The notes beneath the pieces were generated by a model. It saw only the letters and a list, made by a program, of their open reading frames with translations. It searched no databases and was not told the DNA's origin. Source: CAVZTX01 sp963778375 (GTDB lineage: Bacteria; Chloroflexota; Ktedonobacteria; Ktedonobacterales; Ktedonobacteraceae). Taken from it: a stretch of 64,000 nucleotides of DNA. The stretch is from assembly GCA_963778375.1 (NCBI GenBank), contig CAVZTX010000008.1, positions 1 to 64,000 on the forward strand, written 5' to 3'. The position numbers and the translations under genes are program-made. This document shows positions 28,154 to 37,653 of this stretch, piece after piece (position 1 is the stretch's first letter; every line of letters starts with the position of its first letter).

Positions 28154-28332
28154 GATTCCCCATACTGCATGAACGTTGCAAGGCTCCCTAGCGCAACGCG
28201 GTGGAGCGTCTATCCACCAACGAAACGAAGTGGAATGTATGCAAATAATTCCAAAAGGTGTTTTGTATGCAAATGTTGCAATGTATGCTGATACATTAAG
28301 ACACAATGCAAGGCAATTTGCAAGGGATTAGG

Positions 28333-31300
28333 TCAAAAGGTCTTGATGGTGAAGTTGGCCTGGTCGCCGGTGACGGTGAAAGGGGAAACAGTGGCGGTAT
28401 AGACGGTACCACTGCTACTGGTACCTGTGACGGTGAGGGTGTAGGTACCTGGAGCGAGTGGAGGAAGTTGATAGTTGCCGGAGGGATCGGCGGTAGTGGT
28501 TGTGACGGTGGTGTTGAGGCTATTGAGGATGGTGAGGGTTGCGCCTGGAAGGGGTGCAGGGCTGGTGCAGCCGCTATCAGAGCAGGCGATCACGCTGCCG
28601 CTGACAGTATACCCTGGGACGGTCAAGGTAACGGTGACCGTTTGACCACTGCCTTGTAACTGGTTGCCGCCAGCGTCCTTGGCAGAGATAGTGATTTGAC
28701 CTGTGTAAGCATTAGGTACCAGATTCCCCGGGTTGACATTCACAGTCAAGGGACTGGTAGTGCCAGTGTCTGAGCCAGAGGTTGGAGAAAGTTGCAGCCA
28801 GGAAGTGCTGCTGGAGTCACCTGTGGCGGTCCAGGAGATGGGCAAAGCACAATTGCCGGTTTCGCCAAGGGTGACCGTCTGTGCCCCTGGGTTGTTGGCG
28901 CTGAAGGCAAGGCTTGTCGTTGAAACGGAGAGCTGGCAGGGTTGCACTGGTTGTACGACATCCAGCGAGACGGAGATGAACGGTGGGCTACCCTGGGCCT
29001 GAACGCCTGCGCTATCGCTGGCGGTGAGGGTGATCTTAGCAGTATAGGGTGAGGATGAGGCTTGCAAGCCAACAATGTTAGGAGCGATGGTAATACTCAC
29101 AGGCTGGCCACTGACTGAGATCGAACTGGAAGATGGTGAGACACGTAACCAGGGAGCACCACCAGAAACACTTGCTTGCCAGTGGAGTGGCCAGCCACAA
29201 TTGCCAGTGGCGGTGAACTGCACCGTCTGCGGAGTTGGGTTGGCTCCTGCTGGTGTCGCATTGAAAACAAGAGAGCTGGACGAGGGCTGTGCGAGGGCAC
29301 AGGGAGGAAGGACCAGGACATTGACAGTAATGGCTTGTGGGCTCCCGCTGGCCGGATTCCCGGCGGCATCCTTGCCGTTCAAGGCGATCTGACCGACATA
29401 GGTACCAGGTGACAATGCAGACGTCGTGATGTTGACAGAGAGCTGACCCGTCTTTCCGGGGGGAATCTCGCCCAATGTCGGTGAATAGCCAAGCCATTTT
29501 GTTCCGTACTGTTGGGCGTTCGTATTCCAGTAGAGCGTACTGCCTCCATTATTGGTAATTGTCACTACCTGACTTGGCGGATTCGGCTGCCCCTGCGTGT
29601 TGCTAAAGTTGAGGGTGAGCCCAGACACGGCGATAATAGGAGCTGCTGCCGAGGGTTTTGGCTGAACAGTCAACTGCACGGCCACCGACTGCGTAGTCTG
29701 GGGGCTTAAGAAGGCCAGCACACCGTTATACGTTCCAGGAGCGAGGATGCTGGCATTGACAGCCACGGATGTGACGGCCGAGGCCGCGCCATTCAGGCGT
29801 CCACTGCTGGGTGTGACACTGAGCCAACTCTGGGAACTGACGGTGGTCCAAATGATCGGTGTCGAGCAACTGGCCGTTGCACTCAATCCGAGCGTTTGAT
29901 CGCCTGGATTACTTTGACCTGCAACGGCGATGAAGGACATGCTGCCGGTGCTAGGCGAGATGCCACAGTGCGGCTGCACGGTGAGCGAGACGTTAACTGT
30001 TTGCGTTTTGTCGTACGCTCCTCCATTTGGAGTGAATATGAGCATACTAGTATAGGTGCCGGGCAAGAGATTGCGGCTGTTGACGGTAACTTGCACCTGT
30101 TCCGAGGTGCTCTGGGAAACCGTTCCTGCGTCAGATTAGTACTCAACCAGTTTGCCTTCGCACCCAGGGCATGGAACAACGAATTGGCATTGGATGCCGT
30201 GAGCAGGGTGTTGGCTGTAACTGTCCAGTGTAACGGCAGTGAACCTGGATTGCTAATGGTTAAGGACTGGGCAGGCGGATTTGATCCGCCATCAGTAGCG
30301 GTAAATGACAACAAGGCAGGAGTCACCGCCAACACAGGCCCAGGGTTTGGAGGCAATGGCTTGACACTCATCTGAACCTTAATGGACAGAGGCGGGCCAA
30401 CATTGGAGGAGATGACGATCAATCCAGTGTAATTGTCTGGTTTGAGATTGACGCGATCAACCGCGACAGAAAGCGTCTGGCTGGCGCTAAAGATGCCTTG
30501 TGGAGGTGAGATCATCAACCAGGGTTGGTTGGTGCTGGCGGCCCACGAGATGGGAGTTCCATCACCGGAATTACGTAAGGTAAGCACCTTGATCGTATTC
30601 GAGTCCTGGTAGTCGGTGCCCATGTTGAGCGACGTGGTATTCTGATCGACGAACAGATGGGAAGGCCGCGTCTCGCCGGCAGAAACGATATGGAGTTGGG
30701 CACTGGCGGTATAGCGGGTCGTAACATCTTCCGCTTGGAGCGTATGGAAGCCAGCCCCCCAACTCGTATCTATAAGAATCTTCACGCTGGCATTGCCATA
30801 GGAATCGAGCTTAACCAGAGCGTGGCCGGTCGTTGTTTGTACCGGTTCTTCGATATCGTGGGTCAACAGCACACTGGTTGAGGGAGAGAAATGACTGATG
30901 CGTGCCGTTATGGTGCTACCAATACTTGCTGTAGGTTGCGAAACCGTCAGAGTGGCCGGGCCATTCGCATTATTGGGGGTCCGATGAGGATGTAGCAGGG
31001 CAGCGCTGAGTAGAACCCCATCGACGATGAGGGCCAGGACAGCCAGAACGGCCAGAATAATAAAGATGCTGCGCACACGTGATGAACGCCTGCGGCGTCT
31101 CTTAGGAACAGGCGCAGTCAGTACACCCTCGGCCCGAGCTCGCCGGATATCTTCCTCTTCAATGCGTGCGGCTTCGTTACTACTGGGAAAATGCCGCAAC
31201 GTGAGGGGGTCAGTACGATTCGCCCAGGTATCAGTCTCATTCTCTTCCGAGTCTGCCTCCAGGAACCAGGGCCACAGATCAGGCATGCGTTGACCCAGAT

Positions 31301-31946
31301 CCTGATCGAATTCTTGTGCGGACTCAGGCCGATACATTGACGGCGGGCTCGATACATCAGCTCCTATAGGGAGTATCTCAGGTGGATTGGCGACAGTGGG
31401 AAACTGGCCTGACACAGGTATATCTTCATCAATGACGAAGTCTTCGGAGGCTGGCACAAGGTCCAGGGGTGCAATAAATTGCGTCCCTCCATTCTTCACC
31501 TCCCACGTCCTTATTGACGGAGTACTTTCGCGTCGAATGTCGGCGGAGATATCCCGAATAGGGGCCAGGCGCGAGGCACGAGATCGTTTGTGCAGAATTG
31601 ATTCGCTCTGCTCTTCCTCCGCTATACGCTGCGCCGCCTTGCTCAGCCTATCGATAACTCGTTCTGGAGTATTGGCGGAAGGAACTTGTGCATTTGCGAC
31701 AGGTTGAGGACGTGTGATACGCGTAGATGGATCCCTATATTCTTCACTCCGTTCAGGCAACACAGCAATGTACGGCTCAGTACTGTTGCTATCGGGCATC
31801 CTCTGGGAGTCCTGTCCGGCGGACAGGGAATGAGACAGAGATGGTAGGGGTAGACGTTTGAACTGTCCTCGCAACTGGTGTTGACACTCGTCACAAAGGA
31901 GAGCACCTGGAGCACAAGGCTTATTACAACGCGAACATTGATCCAT
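28333..31946 (-). CDS. Second zinc-ribbon/TM BACON-array protein, frame break at about 30130
   Basis: One gene read in two frames. The first (31946 to about 30130) has a zinc-ribbon start (C4, C7, C18, C21), a long polar linker, a membrane segment (about 294-318), a domain with an IPT-like start and BACON-type repeats ending WLSTNLT. The second frame (about 30128 to 28333) continues without a break in homology (AGTVSQSTSEQVQVTVNSRN), has further repeats and ends in a carboxypeptidase-regulatory-like domain (SGSVIACSDSGC...PSGNYQLPPLAPGTYTLTV). Total length 3614 bases is one short of a multiple of three, consistent with one missing base near 30128-30131. With it restored the product is about 1204 residues. 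Same strand as, and 180 bases upstream of, its shorter paralogue. Confidence 0.65.
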
Positions 31947-32296
31947 ATCTACGTTTTTTCTGTCCTACGGGCGAGTACGAGCAACCTGCATAAGCACAAG
32001 ATCCCCACTCTACACTACTCCGCCCTTTGCCTCTATGGGTACGAAGCCCTCACCCTTATAAAGGAACGATTGTAGAGCATCCTGCCTCTGTTAAGTTATA
32101 ACATGAGCATACAGCTATTGGCAAAGGAATAGCCATCCTGTCCTCTTCTAGTCATGTCTGTGAATGTGTACAGGAGGTATATGCTTCAAATGGCAGGGAT
32201 TCTATACAGTAGAACGTAGGGATAGGGGTAATTGTCACATCAAGCAGGCAGTGATAGTATCTTGCACGGTAAGAAGCGCATCTATAATATCAATGA
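31947..32296. other. Non-coding spacer
   Basis: About 350 bases between the BACON-array gene and the repeat behind pheT. A 12-codon ORF with an AGGAGG site (ATG at 32180) exists but is not supported further. Confidence 0.4.
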
Positions 32297-32360
32297 AGGT
32301 CCTTCGCTCCGCTCAGGACGACAAGACGGGAGTTGTCATCCTGAGTGGAGTGAAGGACCT
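32297..32360. repeat. Inverted pair of the CATCCTGAGC repeat; likely pheT terminator
   Basis: Two 28-base arms (32297-32324 and 32333-32360) are full inverted repeats apart from G-T pairs, with an 8-base loop. It begins two bases after the pheT stop on the minus strand, so it is well placed to terminate pheST transcripts. No T-run follows. Confidence 0.65.
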
Positions 32361-32362
32361 GA

Positions 32363-34935
32363 TTAGCGCAAAACCGCCCCATAGCGCTCACTCAATGCGC
32401 GAATAATCCTCTCTTGGAGGACATTCGCTTCGGCATCAGTAAGCGTGCGATCTTGCGCCTGGTAGACGAGGGAATAGGTAAGGCTCTTCTTGCCCGCTGG
32501 GATAGGGTCGCCCGTGTAGACATCGAAGAGTGCTACAGAACGTAGGAGTTCACCGCCATTTTGCACAATTGTATCCTGGACATCCTGTGCAGGTACCTGC
32601 ATATCTACAACCACTGCCAGGTCCCGCGTCAGTTCCTGGTGACGTGAGATAGGCTGATAGGTCAGCTTCTCTGGCACAGCCGCGTAGAGCAGTTCCAGGT
32701 CAAGCTCGGCCAGATACGCCCGGTATGGCAGATCGTAGCGCTGCTGCACCAGAGGATGCACTTCACCAAGTACCCCCACTGGGCTGAAAGTCTCCTCACC
32801 TTCAGCAGAGCGACGCGGCAGCTCTAGTAACGCGCATCTGCCAGGATGGAAGGTTGGATGCTGCGTAGGCGTGAAACGATAGCTTGAAATGTGCAAGCCG
32901 TCTAGCAGCCTCTCCAGCACACCCTTCAAATCATAAAAATCGGCGGGTCGCATCAACTCGCCCACCCACGAAACTTCCACTGGCCCGCATAGCGCGATGC
33001 CAACACTCCGCCGCTCATCCGGCAGGGCTTCCGCATCGCTGGATGGCAGGTATCTTCTGCCAATCTCGAAGAAACGCAGGTCCGCTTTGTTGCGCTTGCT
33101 ATTCTCCTGCACCGTCTCCAACAGGCCACTCATGAGCGTGAGTCGCATGCTTTCCAGGTCAGTACTCAGCGGATTGGTCAAAGCCACGGTCGGGATGGTA
33201 CGTGGATCGAACGTGGCGAGAGCAGTGCCTGAGATATTCTGTAGCGACATGCCTTGTTTTTCTCGGTCACCATTCCCGTTGGCAGCAGATTCCTCAGGCA
33301 GCTTCCCGCTGATTGGTGATGCCAGTAATGCACGCGCCGATAAAGCATCGGCATGTGCCAGCAAGTTGACCATACGCGCCCGGCTGGTCATGGCATAGGT
33401 CACAATCTCATTCAGACCTGCCCCAATCAGCAGGGTGCGTACTTCGTGCTCCCGATCGAACCAGGAGTTCACCTGTGGTTCCGGTAAAGGGCCAACCGGA
33501 ATGGTGCCTGGAATCTTGTCATAGCCGATCATACGCACAACCTCTTCCACCAGGTCAGCGCCCTCAACGATATCTGAGCGATAGGTCGGCACGGTAACAA
33601 GCATCCGATTGCTATGTTCATCCGGCACGACGCCGAAGCCGAGCGCTCGCAGCGCCTCCACCGCCTCGTGCTGCGTCACCTTGACTGCTGTCAGCCACTC
33701 TACTTCATCGGTAGAGAACGAGATGGTACGAGGCTTCGGTGGATTTGGATAGCAATCGACGATGCCCGGGATGTACCGTCGCCCCTATAAGATCTTCCAT
33801 TAATTGCGCAGCGCGGTTCGATCCGGCAAGCACCAGTTCTGGATCAAGCCCTTTTTCGAAGCGGCTTGATGCATCGGTACGTAGCCCCAGCGCAACCGAA
33901 GTACGCCGGACATTAGCAGCCTGAAAGTTGGCTGCCTCAAGCAGCACCGTCGTTGTCTTCTCGCTGACCTCGCTCACTGCTCCACCCATCACGCCGGCTA
34001 TTGCGGTCGGTCCCTCGGGATCGGTAATAAGCAGCATGTCGCTCGTGAGCATTCGTTTCACATCGTCAAGCGTTGTCATCTGCTCGCCCTCGTGAGCGCG
34101 ACGCACGATGATAGAATGCTGGGGCACCAGGTCATAGTCGAACGCGTGCAGAGGTTGACCGAACTCGAGCATGACGTAGTTCGTGATATCTACGATGTTG
34201 TTGATCGGACGCATACCTGCCGCCAGTAAGCGCCTTCCCATCCAGTTCGGTGAAGGTCCAATCTTTATATTACTGATGACACGGGCGCTGTAGCGTGGGC
34301 AAAGCTTGGTATCTTCTACTGTCACCTTCACCATATCTGTCGCAGGCTTGCCCTGATTCGTGCAAGACAGGCTGCGGAATACGCAGTGTTTTTCCGGTAA
34401 GTGCCGCTACCTCACGTGCAATGCCAATCACCGACGAGAGGTCGCCACGATGCGCTTTGATGGCAAAGTCTAACACTACCTCACCGAGCACCTCGACCAG
34501 CTTCTGCCCTACCTCAGTATTTGGATCGAGAATGTAGATGCCGGAGTGGTCGTTACCCAGCCCAAGTTCGCGTGGCGAGCACAGCATGCCTTCCGAGACA
34601 TAGCCCATCTTCTGCGCTCGACCAATGGTGATATCGCCAATTCTCGCACCGGGCAAGGCTAATGGTACCTTGTCTCCCTCTGCTATATTTGGCGCACCGC
34701 AGATCACCCCTAATTCCTCTTTACCTGTGATCACGCGGGTATAGCTCAGGTGATCGGAACCCGGCACCTTTTCCAGGTGAATAATCTGGCCGGTGATGAT
34801 CTTATCGCCCCAATCCGCGCCAACGTACTCAATAGCCTCAACTTCTAGCCCTGCCATCGTGAGCACGTGCGCCAGTTCTTGCGGCGACATCGTTATGTCA
34901 ACATAATCTTTCAGCCAGCTTAGTGGCACTTTCAT
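32363..34935 (-). CDS. pheT: Phenylalanine-tRNA ligase beta subunit, two frame breaks
   Basis: Three adjacent frames together encode a full PheT: B3/B4 and tRNA-binding start (MKVPLSWLKDYVDI from 34935, AAGGAG upstream), the middle with PINNIVDITNYVMLEFGQPLHAFD and GLRTDASSRFEKGLDP, and the C-terminal part ending with the ferredoxin-fold anticodon-binding domain (QPISRHQELTRDLAVVVD). The frame changes near 34358 (after PQPVLH, expected NQGKPATDMVKV) and near 33766 (after TVHPG, expected IVDCYPNPPKP). The length, 2573 bases, minus two is 857 codons, so two single-base insertions explain it. With PheS it charges tRNA-Phe. Since the enzyme is essential, either these are sequence errors or another copy exists. 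Confidence 0.85.
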
Positions 34936-34953
34936 GAAAACTACTCCTTTTAT

Positions 34954-35050
34954 TACTGTCATTCTGAGCGATATTATTGCATTCTGAGCGTCGCTCAGAA
35001 TCTATGCCTTGCTCACCGAGGGATTCTTCGCTTCGCTCAGAATGACAGTA
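34954..35050. repeat. Inverted pair of the TCATTCTGAGCG repeat between pheS and pheT
   Basis: 18-base perfect inverted arms at 34954-34971 and 35033-35050, with a second small hairpin (ATTCTGAGCG/CGCTCAGAAT, 34980-35001) inside. It lies wholly within the pheS-pheT intergenic space, upstream of the pheT ribosome site. Confidence 0.65.
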
Positions 35051-35053
35051 CCA

Positions 35054-36100
35054 CTAGAATTGCCGCAAGAAACGCAGGTCATTGCCTGAGAAGAGCCGTA
35101 TCTCATTGATCGAATATTTCAGCATAGCGATACGCTCAACACCCATGCCGAAGGCGAAACCGCGATACTTCGCGGGATCATAGCCAACTTCCCGCAATAC
35201 TTTGGGATGAACCATGCCTGAACCAAGTACCTCCAGCCAGCCGCTGTACTTGCAGACGCGGCATCCCTCGCCGTTACAAAGCGGGCAATCGATATCGACC
35301 TCAGCGCTTGGCTCTGTGAACGGGAAGTAGCTGCCACGGAAGCGCACGCGGCGATTTTCGCCGAACAATTCGCGGGCGAAGCGTTCCAAACAGCCTTTGA
35401 GATCGGCCATCGTACAATATTCATCGATGAGCAGACCCTCAATCTGGTGGAACATCGCCTCGTGTGACGCATCAATCGCCTCGTTGCGGAAGACCTTGCC
35501 CGGCACTACCACGCGCACCGGTGGGCGCGTATTCTGCATGACGCGAATCTGCATTGGCGAGGTCTGCGTGCGCAGTAGGATTTGTCCGGGCACCACCCAG
35601 AAGGTATCCTGCATATCGCGCGCTGGGTGGTCGGAAGGGATGTTGAGCGCCTGGAAGTTGTAGTAATCCGTCTCAACCTCTGGCCCCTCCTCGACATGGA
35701 AGCCCATCTTGGCGAAGACCTGCGTGACTTCCCATGTGATGCGTGATAGAGGATGCATATGCCCAATCGGCAACTCTCGTCCAGGCAGGGTCACGTCGAT
35801 ACGTTCCTGCTCCAATGTGCGCAGCAATTCGCTCTGGCGTAAGGCTTCGCGTCTGGCTGCAAGACGCTGCTCCAATTCGGCTTTCACGCTATTGATCTTC
35901 TGCCCAACCGTTGGACGCTCTTCCTTCGAGAGCTTGGGCATAACCGAGGAGAGATTTTTGAGTTCGCCACGATTTCTGCCGAGGTAGCGCGTATCCCATT
36001 CATCTAGCTCTGCTGAGGTTTCGATTGACTTCAGTTCCTCAATGGCGCGTGCCTGCAGTTGATCGAGTTGGTCTAGCAAACTATCTAGTTGACTTATCAA
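35054..36100 (-). CDS. pheS: Phenylalanine-tRNA ligase alpha subunit
   Basis: 348 residues from a TTG at 36100, placed nine bases after GGAGG. An N-terminal coiled coil (1-80) precedes the class II core: HPLSRITWEVTQVFAKMGF, PSDHPARDMQDTFWV (motif 2 side), QTSPMQIRVM, EAMFHQIEGLLID, YFPFTEPSAEVDI and the motif 3 GFAFGMGVERIAMLKY. It also carries CPLCNGEGCRVCKYSGW, the zinc-knuckle-like insert of bacterial PheS. It forms the alpha2-beta2 enzyme with PheT downstream. Expression should be controlled by the T-box leader. Confidence 0.93.
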   Translation of the reverse strand: MISQLDSLLDQLDQLQARAIEELKSIETSAELDEWDTRYLGRNRGELKNLSSVMPKLSKEERPTVGQKINSVKAELEQRLAARREALRQSELLRTLEQERIDVTLPGRELPIGHMHPLSRITWEVTQVFAKMGFHVEEGPEVETDYYNFQALNIPSDHPARDMQDTFWVVPGQILLRTQTSPMQIRVMQNTRPPVRVVVPGKVFRNEAIDASHEAMFHQIEGLLIDEYCTMADLKGCLERFARELFGENRRVRFRGSYFPFTEPSAEVDIDCPLCNGEGCRVCKYSGWLEVLGSGMVHPKVLREVGYDPAKYRGFAFGMGVERIAMLKYSINEIRLFSGNDLRFLRQF

Positions 36101-36121
36101 TTTTCGTATCCTCCATAGAAT

Positions 36122-36164
36122 CAAAAAACCGACAGACGTTCGTCTTCAGGGACGAAGTTGTCGG
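36122..36164 (-). terminator. T-box regulated intrinsic terminator
   Basis: CCGACA...TGTCGG outer and TTCGTC...GACGAA inner stems, followed on the minus strand by six T. Confidence 0.8.
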
Positions 36165-36405
36165 CAATCTCCGTGGTACCACCCATATTGAACCGGCAGG
36201 AGTAGCCTTTGCCATTCCTTACTATTATAGAAGGGAAACAGCACTTAGCACTTATGCCAGGATTCCTCTTGGCTTGTCCGATAACGGGAACAACCGGGGC
36301 CGTCTACCTATGCAGGTATCTCTACATCTTCAACGGCCAGCTCTGGGGTGAACTTCGGCGATGAGCTGCGTAAAAGGGCTTACAGTCGCTGGCCCTTTCT
36401 CCCTG
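36122..36405 (-). promoter_or_regulatory. T-box leader of pheS
   Basis: On the minus strand GGGTGGTACCACGG (36184-36171) is the conserved T-box sequence, followed by a terminator hairpin (36164-36129) and a T-run (36128-36123). The alternative antiterminator would pair the T-box side. Upstream, GGCCAGC and GCTGGCC pair to form a stem I-like structure, and a UUC (36352-36350, followed by A) stands in its 3' side as a candidate specifier for tRNA-Phe. Uncharged tRNA-Phe should allow read-through into pheS. Confidence 0.8.
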
Positions 36406-36498
36406 CACACACCTGTACTCGCGTACTCTTCCCATCGTTGCTTTTGTACATCTGTTGCACTAGGATATATTATGCCAGATTTCGATGGGAATGTCTAG

Positions 36499-36514
36499 AG
36501 GTCAAATTTGACCT
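36499..36514. promoter_or_regulatory. Perfect 16-bp palindrome
   Basis: AGGTCAAATTTGACCT lies just outside the WD40 stop codon and roughly 100 bases upstream of the T-box leader. It could be an operator for pheS or part of a terminator. Confidence 0.3.
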
Positions 36515-36515
36515 T

Positions 36516-37595
36516 CTACTCAGGCCGCCACACCTGTACAGTGGTATCCTGAGCAGCGGAGGCAATACGTTTACCATCAGGTGACCATGCCACTGACCAT
36601 ACGACGCCGTGGTGGCCAACATAGTTAATAAGCAGTTGCCCGGTAGCTGCGTCCAGAATTTGCACCTTGTGATCAGCACCCCCAAAGGCAATTTGCTTGC
36701 CATCGGGAGACCATGTCACCCCAAACACTCCATCAGCAAAATCATCTACAGACCCAACAGCATACGTCATAAGCATGTTACCTGTTGCAGCATCCCAGAC
36801 TTGCACCGTTTCCGTCCCCTTATAGCGGATGATATTTCCAGTCGCAGAGGCGATGCGCTTACCATCAGGCGACCACGCCAGGGCCCATACTGGGCTTATT
36901 TGTTTACGATAGGTAAAAAGAGGACGCCCGGTGGCTGCATCCCACACCTGTACGCTTTCATCCTGACTCGCAGAGGCAATGTATTTTCCGTCGGGTGACC
37001 ATGCTATTCTTTTCACCGCTTGCGAATGACCTTTATAGGTGAAGAAAAGATGCCCCGTGGCTGCATCCCATACCTGCACTGTCGCATCATCACTTCCAGA
37101 GGCAATCCGTTTGCCATCGGGTGACCATGCCACTCCAAACACCGCGTCAGTATGCCCTTTATAAGTCAAGAGGGTATGTCCTGTTGTTGCATCCCATACC
37201 TGCACTGTATGATCGTCACCTGCCGAGGCAATCCGTTTGCCATCGGGTGACCATGCTAGAGTGTATACAAAGCTGGAATGACCTTTATAGGTCAAGAGGA
37301 TATGTCCTGTTGTTGCATCCCATATCTGTACCGTGTGATCGTCGCCTGCCGAAGCAATCCGTTTCCCATCAGGCGACCACGCCACATCAATTACCCCAAG
37401 ATAAGCATGGCCGGTATATGTCAACAGGGGAGTTGACAGATCGGAAACGCGTGCAGTGGGAGTGAGGGTAGCCGCAGGAATAGGAGTAGGATTAGTGACC
37501 CCAGTAGGACCAGAGGAACAGGCCATCACTAGTAGCAAGATGCAACAGCAGAACAAGTAGAGCAGAAAATGGGGAGAGCGCTTCGTATCTTTCAT
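36516..37595 (-). CDS. WD40-repeat lipoprotein
   Basis: 359 residues from the ATG at 37595 (GAGGAAG upstream; a second ATG at 37607 overlaps that site). A lipobox LVMAC near residue 26 and a Thr/Pro-rich linker place it on the outer face of the membrane. Seven WD40 blades of the form GHxxxVxxVAWSPDGKRIASxxDDxTVQVWDAATG follow, enough for a closed propeller. The blades are highly similar to one another, indicating recent internal duplication. Scaffold role presumed; partners unknown. Confidence 0.85.
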   Translation of the reverse strand: MKDTKRSPHFLLYLFCCCILLLVMACSSGPTGVTNPTPIPAATLTPTARVSDLSTPLLTYTGHAYLGVIDVAWSPDGKRIASAGDDHTVQIWDATTGHILLTYKGHSSFVYTLAWSPDGKRIASAGDDHTVQVWDATTGHTLLTYKGHTDAVFGVAWSPDGKRIASGSDDATVQVWDAATGHLFFTYKGHSQAVKRIAWSPDGKYIASASQDESVQVWDAATGRPLFTYRKQISPVWALAWSPDGKRIASATGNIIRYKGTETVQVWDAATGNMLMTYAVGSVDDFADGVFGVTWSPDGKQIAFGGADHKVQILDAATGQLLINYVGHHGVVWSVAWSPDGKRIASAAQDTTVQVWRPE

Positions 37596-37653
37596 TTTCT
37601 TCCTCATCTAAATCCATCATTGTAGTTGTAATTATAGAGCATTCTGCACTTCA

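Noticed and set aside
28180..28306. Upstream extension of the zinc-ribbon BACON gene to 28306
   Set aside because: No ribosome site and the zinc ribbon begins at the ATG at 28153, preceded by GGGGA.
32180..32218. 12-codon ORF with AGGAGG site
   Set aside because: Too short, no repeat or pattern; could arise by chance.
33763..34362. Programmed frameshifting in pheT
   Set aside because: No slippery heptamer or downstream structure at either site, and PheT is not known to use it.
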